Part shown: piece by piece, positions 52,601 to 64,000 of the stretch
Layout of the letters: each line of letters starts with the position of its first letter
Position numbering within the stretch: position 1 is the stretch's first letter
DNA from: Oscarella lobularis
Taxonomy: Eukaryota; Porifera; Homoscleromorpha; Homosclerophorida; Oscarellidae
Assembly: GCF_947507565.1 (NCBI RefSeq)
Contig: NC_089176.1
Location: forward strand, 1,798,001 to 1,862,000
Reading direction: 5' to 3'
DNA length: 64,000 nucleotides
Notes under the pieces: model-generated
Seen by the model: the letters and a program-made list of their open reading frames with translations, nothing else
Told to the model about the DNA's origin: nothing
Databases searched by the model: none
Translations under genes and position numbers: made by a program

Positions 52601-55600
52601 GGAACCGACCAAACGAGTATGGAGAAGCAAAGTTGTCGGTACAATTTGTAGCTTTGTACAGTGTACCTGCAGGCTCATTTCTAATTTAGGGTTTCTTTGT
52701 GGACGTGAATGGGCGTAGGCAATGTCGGCTAAGTCCAGAGGCGCGTCGTTTCAAGCTCAATAATTGCGACGTAGGAAAGCGCTATCAATTCACCGTGACG
52801 TCTCTTACGGAGCACCTCGTCGGTAAGCCGCTTGACGAAGAAAACGACGGCGGTACAGCGGCTTTCGGCGACAGTCCGGCTGATGGGCTAGTCAAATCGG
52901 AATACCACGGTTGCGTTTCCGGCTCGTCTTTGTCCGTACGATTCAGCGGACTATTGCTTCCGCCGGACGAACTTCGTTTGGCGGAACTACGACCCAATTC
53001 GGTTGTCGTCGCCTGGAAAAAAAATCGTACAAAGCAAGACAGGGACGACGCTTCTCATTACGTCAATCCGGACAAGTTCTTAGTCAGGTGGATAAAGGCA
53101 AAGAACAGCGTTGAAGAAGATCCAATTGAATGCAAGACCGTCGTAAAAGGTAGATCCGCAGCTTTCGTCTTGGCGTGCGCTATGGCTTTGCTCTAGCTTC
53201 TAGCGAAGAATGCTATGCGGTGACTCTGTCACCGTTGGAGGTTTGTGCGGAATACGTCGTCAGCGTCGAGGCGCAGGCTCGCATTTACGGCAGTTTCCGT
53301 TCTGCCAGTTACACCACGGCGAAAGCTCAATCAAAGCAATTGGTGTTTTCAAGCGCCGAACCGCCCGGTCCACCCCGCGATCTCAACGTTGTCGCCGTCT
53401 CTTTTGATCAAATTGCGGTAGAGTGGACTCTCCCTGAGGTGAGGGGAATACCGATTGAGAAATTGATCGTGACGGCGCAGAATGACGACGAGTCATCGCA
53501 GTGTTGCATAGAATTTCCCGTCGATACGACGAGCGCCGTTCTTTCCGGACTGAAATCTTCAACAACGTACGTCGTCACCGTGGCAACGCGTGCCGAAGCA
53601 ACCTCTGTCGTGACGACGCGCACGCTCGGTCTCGAGCCCGCGTCGACGTCGGAAGTCGAATCAAAAACGCAAACCGCGTTCTGCGTCGCCTGGGCGCCGG
53701 CAGTGACAAGCGGTTCATGCTACGTTGAAAGCTACATTGTCCAGTGGCGAGAAGCTGCGAACGATTTTCGTCCGATCTTTCCAGTCAAGACGATTTTGAG
53801 CGACTTTCGCTCGGAGCCCGGATGGAATGCGGCTGTTTGCCTTGCCAACGAAACGCGCTGCACTTTGTCCGGCATGATAGCCGGCTTGACGTATGCTATT
53901 CGCGTCGTAACCGTTGTAAAGTCGGCACTGCGCGTCGGCGTTCCCGACGTGCCGTCGATGTTTTGGCACGTCGGTTTGCCGATTACGGAACGAGTCCCAG
54001 CTGCCGTAGATTGTCCTCACCTGCATGTTGCCGCCTATACCGAGTCGAATATTGATTTGTTTTGGCCGAAACCGCCGACGAGGGTACCCGTTCGTGTCGA
54101 CGGCGACGGGATAAAAATTAGTCCGAATGCAAAAGTGTACAATCCTTCTATCAAAGGCACCGCTAGTGCCGTGTCCTTTTACCGGGTCGAAGTGAATGGA
54201 AGCGTTTTGGCGGCTCGTCTCAACGCTAATCAGAACAGATATGTTGTAACTGGTTGTACTCCGGGTGACGTCTACCGTATTCAGCTCATCGCCATGTCTG
54301 CGCGAATGGAAGAAAGTCGTAAAGGAGTAAAGGTAAGTTTATAAAATCTCTTTCGTTTACGAATGTAAAGAAAGTGAAATCGCCTTGTAGTTATTAATAA
54401 CCCTGTCCCGAAACTCTATCTAATCTACTGTCTCTTTTTCTAGAATCGTTATGATGAGTCCGTTTCAGAATTGGTCGAGCTCAAGCTGCCCTCGCTAGGC
54501 GAAAAGTGCGTTGTTTCCCGATTGGCTTGTCACGTTGCTTCTTTTTCAACTACCGCACCTGTAACGGACGGCTTTCGAAGCTTTATTGCCGTGGAGTGGC
54601 GTGTTCTCGGCTCGGAGTTGTATTCTCCGGTGACAGTGAGGAAATTCGTTCTGCGTTGGTGGTCAAACCGAGATGCTTCCGTACAATCAGCAGTTGTTCC
54701 GGCAAACCAAACGTCGTACGACATCAAAGATCCAGAACAGAGGTAGATTTGTTATTAGGTATTCAGAGCCTTGGCTTGTGCATTTATACATATTTACAGG
54801 GCTACCTATAGTTTGACTGTTGAAGTTGTTCCTACCGTAGGTGACACAACTTGGGTATCTCCCGTAGTTACTTGTCAGGTAAGCGTACGACTGTCTCTCT
54901 CTTTATTATATATAAATATTTGACGGGAAATTTTAGATCCCTGGCCAGCCCGACCCGCCCGACCTTTGGCTTCATTCAGCTACCGAGTCTAGTTTCACTA
55001 TCGAATGGAGTGAACCGAAAACGTACGGCGGCGCGTCCATCAAAGGATTCCAGGTTGCTACCAAACTCCCGGTAAAATTCCGGCTCGCAGCGTTGTATTT
55101 CCTCACAGGCGTACGTCAACGGAAAAAAAACAGGTCATCTATTAAGTCCCAGTCATCGCAAAGCGAGGCTTCCGTACAAGCAGACTAGGTAAGTCCTTCT
55201 GTCTTTCGTCGTATGCACGGCAACGTAATTTCACTCAGAAAATACACTGTCACCGTGGTGGCAGTAAGCTGCGACGCAGATATTGGCGATTCTCGGCCGT
55301 CCTCGCCTCTCTACATTGACGGCGCGACGCTGTGTCGGCCGAAAGTCGTTGCATTTGCATCGGACGAGAACGGAACCTTACAGAAACCAAAGCTGGACAC
55401 AAGTCCTTTCTTGGAAGTTCATGCAGTTGCCGTCGGAAAAGACTTCATTGATCTTGATTGGAAAAATTTTCTTGGTACAAACGTTACAGAAGATTACTTT
55501 CTTTCTAACCTGAATTGTTCTTTTAGCGACAGCTGATGTCGCAGCTTATACGATACAATGGAGCAGCACCGTGTCTCACCGCATGCAGGAGGTCAAAGTA

Positions 55601-58189
55601 GACGGCGCCGTTCAGTGCTATTCGTTGAAGAATTGTTTGCCCGGAACGTCGCACTTCGTTCGCGTCGTTGCCATTGGGGATGACGGAACGGTGATGGCGA
55701 AGTCAAAGCAGTTGACGGTTCAGACGGGCGCTGTGCCCAATCCTCCAAAATTTTTACTAAGGTACAATAAAGTAGGTTAGGATATAGTTCTGACTCTTTG
55801 TTTTTTAGAGAGTCAGCCGACGGCATGGTCATTCTGGAATGGGTGAAACCAGACCTAATTGGCCCGACAGTGCTTTCTGGCTATAAGTTGAAGGTGCGTA
55901 GTTGTTATAGATAGAGGAGGCCGTGTGGCCGGCCTCGTTAGTCATGGGATGGTGCATTTTTAGGCTAATTGTGATCAAGAAAAAAAAGAGCTCCTTATTC
56001 ATTCTAGTAGTACATCTCTATCTTACTCGTGTAACCAGCCGTGTGAAGTTTATACTTTTCAAATCAAGGTTTGTACGATTATTGCATGTTGAAGTGCAGG
56101 CACTTGACTCTATATAGGCTTTGGCCGGAAAACTTGGAGAGAGCTCTTGGTCAGAAAAGCTTACACACACTACAGAAGGAGTCAAAGTTCTTGGATTTCG
56201 ATCTGTTTCAAGCAACGCCACAAATGTGGTCAAGGTCATGTGGGAAGTTCCCAAAACTTGCGGAAACATTCGACTGAGATCATTTAAGGTTTGTTTTTTT
56301 GGTAAACTGATAATAATGTCTACGAGTATCTTCGAAGGTATTTTGTCTCGTTGGAGAGGAGTCTGATTCTCTGAACGCGTCCAGCATCGTTTCTGATAGT
56401 CGGTCAATAGCCCACGGTCCTCTAAGAACGACGGTTTTTCAAGACGTTTTTACTGGCATTTCAACAGGTATTAATCATTTCTGCGAGCTGCTACTCACGG
56501 GTGACTTTTAGAAAGTATTTGCTTGCTTGTTTTGGCTGTGGATTCGTCTTACTCCCGCGTGACCTATTCAAGTCCCATCCGAGCTCGACCGACTCAACCG
56601 CCAAACGTGCCGTCGATCGCTGTCACTGTGCTAGGCCTCGACGAAAGGAAGCAAGTGCTCCGGTCAGTGCACGAGCTCCTCGGACAACGAGACAGGTCCT
56701 TCGACATACAGCTAGGGCGGAGCGATCTGACGCTTATGTCCATTTACTTTTAGCCTCTCTTTAAAGCTTCACTGGCAGAAGTCAAAACTGGCCAGGTGGC
56801 CGAGTAAAAGACGTGAGGAAGAGGTGAGAGCTATATTACGTTTGGTGGTGGTAGTTTATAGCTTCCTACAAGGTCACAAAGGTCTCCCAATCTCTAGCAG
56901 CTACTGAAAAAGAATTAGTTGGGTTGGTGAAGTTTCTGCACCAGAGAACGGGTTAATTTTCACTTCCTTTGTGGAGATACTGCCAGTACATCGAATCGTC
57001 TAGGTTTTGCTAGCGTCCTTGTCAGCTGGAGTCAAGCACTATCAGAAGAAAATGCGGTCGTTACCGGGTACCAACTTTTTGTTGACGGAGAGCCGTGGGG
57101 TCGTAGACTGCTTCCAAGTGCAACCGAAGTGAAGATTAAGGTCTTGTTTATTTTACTAAACGATCCGCGTTCATACGTTGCTAATTAATTTAATTATTTG
57201 TTGTCTCCAGTTGGGTATTGACAAAACTGAACACTCTGTGCAGCTCGTAGCAACTACTGACCATCCCATTGGCAACAGCAAACCGAGCAATTGCGTTGCA
57301 GTGAGTTTGGCTGATTTCAAACCCTTGACGTGGTTTTGCTTATCGTCGGTGCACTGCGAAGGCGTCAGGTCAGCTTATTACTTTTACACGTGGAAGACAG
57401 TCAAATGTATTTTGCTTAAGGTGGCCTGAAAAGGGGTCCTGTGCCTATCAGGATACTCTGACCCATGAATTGACTCGTCCTCCGCTGGGACCAGGAGCCC
57501 TTCACGCCCACTTGGGATTTTTGCGTCCGCACTCGCCGTCTTCTCCGCTAAAAGTCGTAGACGTCCTTAGCGGTCAATTGAAGAGTCTAGCGCCGCTACT
57601 CAAGTCGGGTGTTCGTCCACTGCCATCAGTTGTCTTGTTTTGGACGAGATGGTATTTATAGTGATCTGATTCTCTATTTAGCAAAGCATAGCGCTGTTTT
57701 TTCTAGGTGTTCTCCGTCGCTTGCTGCCATGGAAGTCTTTATCAAGATGAGTGACCAAGACAGCTTGAATGTAAGCCTCTTGTACCTTATTACGGCGACG
57801 ACACTTTATGTCTCATTCAGTGCCGATTTGTTACTTGTTGCCTGGAGAGCGGCGAAGGCCACGTTTCTCAGCTTCGCAACTTGGTTCTTCAGACCCTAGC
57901 TGAGAGGAGGTGGAAAAGAAATCATGCCGTCGTTCAACAATGCTGCGCCCCGTCTAGCTCTCTTCTCGCCGATTCTGTTCAGGAAACGTTAGGCATCATC
58001 GGCGTGCCAACTTGGCTTTGCATTCACCCCGCAGGTGCAACGCAGGTAGAAGTTTTGTTCGTTTTGCAATAGGTTTTTAGGGTATGTCGGCTGGCAAGGA
58101 AGATGTCCTGTGGTTAGTGACCCAGATAGCGCAACTTCGTTCTTCAGAAACGTCATCGAAGTCGTCCTTGATAAAAGTTAGAAGGTAGA
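46634..58189 (+). CDS. Myristoylated cupredoxin-like/FN3 protein
   Basis: This is a large host gene with many exons and introns of about 50-70 bp (first introns 46707-46761 and 46827-46894). The ATG at 46634 is chosen because MGTGCSRALPLS joins in frame through GT-AG to exon 2 and fits the MGxxxS N-myristoylation rule, with a Cys at 5 for palmitoylation; a cytoplasmic, membrane-tethered protein is inferred. Domains: about six cupredoxin-like sandwiches (46762-50220; GEKVTWLWND, GDRIWWHWNG, GSLVWLLWNE, GDYVWWKWHF, GDCIYWQWNQ, each with an FSHVFNYPGVYHY-type end); a chitobiase-C-terminal-like module (DADISYTLDGSDPRDS, 50380-50620); an acidic stretch (50800-51250); then many FN3 repeats (51860-57300). 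The C-terminal region (57425-58189) is unrecognised. Stop TAG at 58187-58189. Some exon joints are unresolved. Confidence 0.78.
50380..50650 (+). other. Chitobiase C-terminal-like module
   Basis: This is a domain within the FN3 gene. The exon after CTGCAAG at about 50382 gives VSVGCAAFLDCSSDDADISY followed by TLDGSDPRDSDNSQ, and the next exon gives IYDSDCGIVFSDPGPMVIRA then CAMADDLLTSD. The I.YTLDGSDP core and the following V.RACA strand are the signature of the CHB_HEX_C_1-type beta sandwich, a non-catalytic domain. Confidence 0.65.
51860..57300 (+). other. FN3 repeat region
   Basis: At least eight fibronectin-III sandwiches are encoded here. Examples are VTLAWSPPRLDNTVVSLLRY (51855-51910), HTGIAIEWNRPNEYGEAKLS (52580-52640), QIAVEWTLPEVRGIPIEKLI (53410-53470), ESSFTIEWSEPKTYGGASIK (54990-55045), MVILEWVKPDLIGPTVLSGY (55825-55885) and SVLVSWSQALSEENAVVTGY (57012-57072). 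Each shows the FN3 Trp in strand B and Pro-rich linkers such as EPPGPPRDLNV. Exon 53175-54344 alone holds about three repeats. Confidence 0.85.
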
Positions 58190-58456
58190 AAGTAAGTTTT
58201 TCTATCGAGGTTTTCATGTTTTTGTTTTCATACTCACTTTTGATACGAAGACCTATGGAATCTTTTTTGTCTGAATCCCCTTTAACGTTAACCCCAGCGA
58301 GATGTTGCGTGCACCGGCGCCTCGTTTTTAACTTTTTAAGACATTTTATCACGTTCTCGACAAAAATGGAAATGGTTACAAAAATAGACTCCGCCTGAAA
58401 CGGCAGGCAGAGATACGGCAATTGACTTCACTGATCAGTTAACTAGAGTTCGTCGC

Positions 58457-61400
58457 TCAAAGACGCGTGGTAGATGACCTCTGACGAGCAGGGGAGTCGT
58501 CGTCGTCGTCGTCTATCATCCAATTGGCTTCCTCTCCCGCTGGTATTTCCAACTTTTGAACCAGTGCTAGAAGGAGCTGATTCTGCCTCTCCATTTTCTC
58601 TGAGATTTCTTTCAGTCTGTTGTGAAAAATCAACGTGCAAACGTAACTCGCGAAAGACTCGTTTAGAACCTCTGCTTTTGTTTGTTTAATTGTTCCTTGA
58701 CTTGCAGAATTTCTGGGCTTGCAGCCGCATCGCCGGAGTTGGCGAGTCCTTCGTACGCAAACGACAGGAGCTGTCAACAAACCGTCTTAATTAAGCAAAT
58801 GCCTTACGAAAGGTAAGCAAAATTACGTTTTTCATGTGCTTGCAAGCGTTAGGATAAGAAAGGAACTCGTCGTGACAAACTTTTTTCCTAACTTTCCTTG
58901 GTAGTTTGCTTTCCAAACTTGAGTGAAACTCAACCTTTGACAAGTATTTGCATATATAGCCGGTCCCTTACACGCACTACAGTACTAGTAATACCTGCAT
59001 AGCAAGTCTTTTGAGCTCTGCATTTTTTCTCACACCTTCAATGTCTCCAACTGCAAGACCGATCTAGCAATGCAAAAATGTATACTTTGTCTTATAGCAA
59101 AACTTGTAGACTTAGTTACTAGTAAATTCATGAAGATAATTGGCATGAAGAGGAGCAAGACGATTAGCATTATCCAAGTGAGGGCCGGATAGCGCAGTCC
59201 CTGGGTGGTTTGAAGAGCGTAGTAGTCTTCGAAAGAAAACTCTCCGAGCATAACTTCGAATACGTTCAGGAATGCTTTGGGAACGTTCGTAAACGTCGGC
59301 TAAATAGAGAAAGAGTATTTATTTCTTGACTTGTTATATCTAGTTGTTTGCTAACGTCTGCTGGAAATAGGAGAACATAGAAGCAGAGGCCAAAGGCCAC
59401 AATGATAACAAAGAAAACTCCCAGCACCTAAATGTGATTAACTAAAAATTGTCTAAACTGCGAAGGTTCTACGGGCACCTACCACTAGTAGAGTTTTAAC
59501 AACTTCTACGAACATCACAATGTAAATTCCAAGCGCCTCAAATCTAACAAATTGCGATCATTTTAGATTTTTTTAGTTGTGTACAACATTGTCTACCTTT
59601 GCAGGTACAAGAGAAAGTTCATCCATGCTAAAAAGACTGCCACTGCTCCCATTTGATATTGATATAGGTCCCTGACGTTTCCCATGGGAATAACAAAAAG
59701 AAGCGTTGTGATGTACAAGGCGAGCTCAAGATAGTTTGTAAAATCTTGAAAATACTTCCATTTCTGTGAGAAGCAGGTAGAGCTTGGAAGGACGTACGGA
59801 CAACTGTTTGCATTTTACCATTTGGACGATTTGCGTGATTTCTTTCACAATGTTGGCGACAGCAAAAGCGATGACAAGGTACTGACAGGCTTTGGCGTAG
59901 GCAGGCAACTAGAAGAAGAAAATGAACTTTAAAAAGGAGTAGCAATCTCAATTTTGACGCGTCTAGTGACGAAGGTCAAGTGACAACAGTCTGGGGTGAG
60001 TCTTAGGTGAGTAGTCTGTGCTGGTGCCAACGTATTTTGATCTCTCTACAATCTGTCTTACTTCTGGCTTTGTCGTAAGCGATCCGTTCGAAGCCCTGTA
60101 GAGAGTTTCGTTTCCATTGGGTGGAGACACAGGCAAAGGCACAAGGCAGATGAGACTGGTCAGAAAAACCAGATAGAAGACGTAGAGAATTGTATTGATG
60201 CCAAACGCGACTCGCCCGTACGATTTCCTATAAAGAGGACTTCAGAAGATGGGAACGATTCGCTGCCTGTCTGGCGCACCATCTAGACGTAAGAAGGGCA
60301 TTGGAAACGGGATGGCTCAGCAGTTCCTTCCTGTTATATTTCACCATTTCCTGAAAAAGCCAAGATTTTCTTGTGATTATTACTATTTTCTCTCTTATAC
60401 CAGCAGTCCTGGAATTGGAGTCTTTTCCTGTCCTTCCGCAATGTCTGGTTCATCATCCTTTTTTTCATCTGGCGGTGGTGCTGAAGTCGTGCTCTCCACC
60501 GGCGAGGGTGTTTCTGTACTTCTATCTCGCACGCAAAGAAGATATTTGAAATTGTATTTGATCTGACATAAGTACATTTTCATTGCGTTGACAGAAATGG
60601 ACAGTGGGAGACGGATGAGCTTACCCAGTAATTTTTGTCTTCGCTTGAAAGGCCGCTCTTAGTTACGCAGCTGTCGAGCGCAACCTAAGTGTATTACAAA
60701 CAGTATCACCAAATTACGAAGTCTCTCGAACGGTCTTACTTTTGCCACGTCGGGCATTTCTTGTACAAGCCTCATCATTGGATAGCCGCGTTTTCGATTT
60801 ACAAACGATAGACATTCCTCCCAGCTAAATTCAATCAATCAGTCGTTTCCTCCCTCTCACATGCGGAGCTTCCCCTCGTGCAAATTACCGTTGGTGCTCG
60901 ATTGCTACTTGAGCGCATTTGTTTTTTTTCAAATCAATTGCAAGATCGAAGAAACTATTGCCATCCTTGTTAGCAATAATTTCTGCTCCTTCGCTCAGAA
61001 GAAATTTGACAGCAGCCGGATGCCCGCCTTCGACGGCCATGTGCAGAGCAGTATTCTACGCAAAAGAACCGATCGTCAACGAGTATTTCACCCTCAGCCC
61101 GCTACTTACGCCTTGGTGATTCTTCCAGTTCATGACGTATGGATGAGAACTGAGGAGCGCCGAAAGGCACTTGACGTAACCTCCAAAAGCAGCGCTGTGA
61201 AGAGGCGAGCATCCGCCAGAGCATCTGCAGCAAAAGAAGTCGAATAGAGGACGCGCCGGCAGACGCGTTGCATTATTATCTCTCTACCTAAGAATGATCG
61301 CCCCTTCTCTGAGAAAGAGATCAACGAGCAAGTGAAAGCCGCAATGAGAAGCTACGTGCAGCGGAGTCATTCCAAGGCGATCTTCTTCGTTGATGATCTT

Positions 61401-63618
61401 CTGGCCGAGGTGTCCGGTCAGAAGTCGTCGAGCTGCGTTGTATCGGCCAAATCTAGGCAATAGAGAGCTGCAGAACTTTGACTTCTCTGATTACATTGTT
61501 CTACCTTGCGGCGAAGTGAAGTGGAGTCGATTTCTTGTGATCTTTCGGATTTCTTGACGCTCCCTTTTTTAGCATAAGCTCGAGGGGCTACAGAGACGAT
61601 ATAAGTACGCGTTTCTTGGCAATCTTTTCTCTATCCTACCCCGTCGTAGCCTGCTTTAGATGCATAATGAACGGGAGTCAATCCCAACGCATCCTGATCA
61701 TCCAGCAGAGATCGGGGTATATTAAACTCCGGCTAGAGCACCGCTGTCAGCAATAAGCATGTGTTAACATCGTTTCTGTCAATACCTGAGTTAGAATCAG
61801 TTCGGCAACTGGCTCATTTTGCTTAATGATAGCCAAATGGATGAAGTTTCTGTTGTTTGTATCTCGTCTGTCGGTGTCTGCTCCTTGACTAAGCAAGAAC
61901 TGCATCGTCTCCTTGGATCCGGCTTGCGCAGCAACGAGCAACGGCGTCCGTCCGAAATTATCTGTTGCATTGACGCTTGCTCCCTAGCAAAACAATGTCA
62001 CAGCAAAGAACGTTTTCAACAAAACGCAGTAAACTTTGTTGATCAGAAACTTTGCCACAGTCAGGTGATTGAATATGGCAGCCCTTTAGGCAGAAAAAAT
62101 TATTTACTGTAGTTTACTAAACGACTTTACTAACTTGTGGAGTGGTGTCTGCCCGGTAGGATCTTTTGCTTCAAGTAGCTTTTCGGTGGCATCTTTGCAG
62201 TGATTCAGTATAGTTTCGATCATAGGAACAGATCCCTGAGAGCACGCCAGGTGAAATGGTGACTCCGCTCGCGAGTCCGTGTTGAAGAGACGACAGCCTC
62301 GCTCCAACAGCAACTTGGCAACCTAAAAGTACGTTTTCTTCGACCAAATCTACGTTGTGCAGTACAGTAACTTACGGGAATGTTTCCTCCTGAGATGGCT
62401 TGGTGAAGACCAGACATTCCATCGTCATCCGTAAAATTTACTACGTTGTCGAGTGGATAATTGAATCTCGTCACAGCTTAAACGAAACCAATATTCCTTT
62501 TTCATTAAATTTTGGAATTATCTCCATACCGAGGTCAATAAGATAATTGACCATGTGCGGTTTTCCTTGACGTGAAGCAAGATGGATTGGCCGAAGACCG
62601 TTGCCATCGGCAATACACGGATACGCCTTATGAGCCATCTGCGCGTTCAGCCATGAAATAAAAGTGAGTGCGGTGGCACAGCACGGTACTCACCAGTGTG
62701 TCAACGATATCAGTATTTTCTCCCAACGAGGCCATGTGAAGTGGAGTTCGGGCGTGTTCTCCGCGAATGTTCACGTCAATTCCCTCGTGCGTGGCAAGAA
62801 TCTTTATGTGTTAAAATAAACGAAGAGGCTACGGCGCGGGTGTTTTTCTACGCTCACCAACACCATTTCGTTGCTTTGTATCCGAACGGCCGTGTGCAGT
62901 GCTGTTTCCCACGTAGTCGTCTTCACATCAGTTGCCGCGCCGTTCCTAAGCAAGAGTTTGACGGCCTCCGGCTTCTCGAACGTGATCGCCCAGTGAAGAG
63001 GAGTCTCGCCCTGTTCGTCTTGGCTGTTTAAATCTGAATTTAACTTTAGTTCTACAAAACGAAAGCTACAGAACGCAACCAGATCAACCTGCGTGATTCT
63101 GAATCAGGTGATCCATCACCTCCAACGCAGATTCAGACGAGGCGTGGTGAAGCGCCGTTGCACCGTGCTCGTCCGCCGAAAGGACGGCGTCGGGGTGCGA
63201 AGAAACAATACGGCGAACCGCTTCGAGGTCGCCTTCGGCGGCTGCCTGTGGCATATAAACAATGAGTCATGCCTCATCACGGCACCCCCACGCGAGAATG
63301 AGAGACTTGGTGTATTGGAAGCAGCTGGCCGTTCAGCTCGTCAATCGTCATCATCTCCATGAGGACGGTGTCATTTCTGTTCATCTGCTTTTTAGCTTTC
63401 GCTTTCCAAATCTTGCCGGCCTTCACCGTCTCCGAGTACGATCTTCCGCTCGTCGCCGAGGTAGGCGGTTCCGTGGCGGGTCGTCGCGTTGACGCTCCCG
63501 GTCCACGAGAACCTGCGTTTATTCCGCCTGCGACCACCGCTCCGGACCCCGGCGTCGAACGGCCCCAGCGGGAGAGTATGCGTCGCACCGTAGACGATGA
63601 GGATGCGTTTGATGCCAT
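58457..63618 (-). CDS. TRPA: TRPA-like ankyrin cation channel
   Basis: This is a multi-exon channel gene on the minus strand. I take the start as the ATG at 63618 (MASNASSSSTVRR); an upstream in-frame ATG at 63693 is possible. A Ser/Gly/Pro-rich leader is followed by about 15 ankyrin repeats (63245-60860; for example GATALHHASS, GETPLHWAI, RTPLHMASLG, LRPIHLASRQGK, GRTPLLVAAQAG, LGMTPLHVASHCG, NTALHMAVEGG). Membrane helices lie at about 60230-59340. The pore/S6 region has FLNVFEVMLGEFSFEDYYAL, then LTWIMLIVLLLFMPIIFMNLL (59270-59110), joined across an intron to IGLAVGDIEGVRKNAELKR (about 59060), the typical TRPA1 post-S6 sequence. The C terminus is coiled (RLKEISEKMERQNQ) and ends with a poly-Asp stretch; stop at 58457. 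TRPA channels are calcium-permeable sensors of irritants or temperature; the ligand here is unknown. Confidence 0.85.
60860..63245 (-). other. Ankyrin repeat domain of the channel
   Basis: About 15 ankyrin repeats are spread over roughly a dozen small exons. Introns are about 50-65 bp, for example 63246-63306 between the leader and the first repeat. The number agrees with TRPA1 channels (14-18) rather than TRPC/TRPV (4-6). Confidence 0.8.
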
Positions 63619-64000
63619 GACTCCCTCAACTGAATGAATAATGAACCGAGTCTGCAGAACACGTGAGCAATTTCGACTCATCCCTACTTTCACACCCGTC
63701 TATACAGTAGATACATTTACGGCTACTGTACGCGATTCACCTCACAGACGAATCACGATGAAGATCCAAAGCGGCAGGACTCGAGATCAAGGAAAATTTA
63801 GAGGTGCTTCGTCGACGGGAAATTGATGTTTCACATCGCCATCATGATCATCGTCATATTCGTGACGATAGCGCGCAATGGCTGTAACTTGCCAGCAGTC
63901 AAGTGTAGATTGTGGCCGGTTGCCTAGAGGAGTGACTGTGGGGAACTCGACGGTGACGCGTGGGGCGCTGCGTTGACTCGGATTTGCAAGAAGTGTACTC
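63619..64000. other. Upstream region of the TRPA-like gene
   Basis: No further gene is recognised to the right edge. It should contain the promoter of the minus-strand channel gene. The short ORF at 63641-63826 has no recognisable domain. Confidence 0.35.

Overview
The window reads as nuclear DNA of an early-branching, compact-intron animal; a sponge is my best guess, but nothing here proves the phylum. Supporting signs are GT-AG introns of about 45-70 bp throughout, a TRPA-type ankyrin channel, a many-exon fibronectin-III gene, and an animal-style transposon mix (Ty3/Gypsy, DIRS, Helitron with OTU, a DUF6589/RecQ DNA transposon, a DDE transposase and pogo MITEs). A run of 200 N at 8333-8532 marks an assembly gap.

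Positions 1-46600 are a nested transposon graveyard. It opens with Ty3/Gypsy integrase and gag fragments (1-2130, 5540-5890). These are broken by a 588-bp TIR element, by an LTR element of 3.4 kb that has gag and protease but no reverse transcriptase (2133-5539), and by a 741-bp foldback (5899-6639). An almost complete Helitron lies on the minus strand (8184-14375). A minus-strand Gypsy copy (16381-23784) is split by a 5-kb DNA transposon (16549-21554) encoding a DUF6589-type transposase and a RecQ-like helicase. From 26.9 to 30.7 kb there are a multi-exon DDE transposase, a second foldback and a pogo-type MITE. From 33.0 to 35.1 kb is another Gypsy relic. From 35.7 to 45.2 kb are two DIRS relics (one split by a Helitron fragment and a Gypsy fragment), then an 873-bp inverted repeat.

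Positions 46634-63618 hold two apparently single-copy host genes transcribed towards each other, their stop codons only 267 bp apart. The plus-strand gene starts with a likely N-myristoylation signal. It then encodes repeated cupredoxin-like sandwiches, a chitobiase-C-terminal-like module, an acidic stretch and many FN3 domains. The minus-strand gene encodes a TRPA-like channel with about 15 ankyrin repeats, membrane segments, a recognisable pore/S6 region and a coiled C terminus.

The most informative signal is a transposon family whose copies all end in TAGCCTCGC-like or TAGCCTG termini, carry a hairpin just inside the end and make 9-bp target duplications. It is represented by the 5-kb coding element, the 588-bp element, an 81-bp micro-element and a truncated piece. 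Three of the four lie in retrotransposon coding sequence whose reading frame is continuous across the reconstructed empty site.
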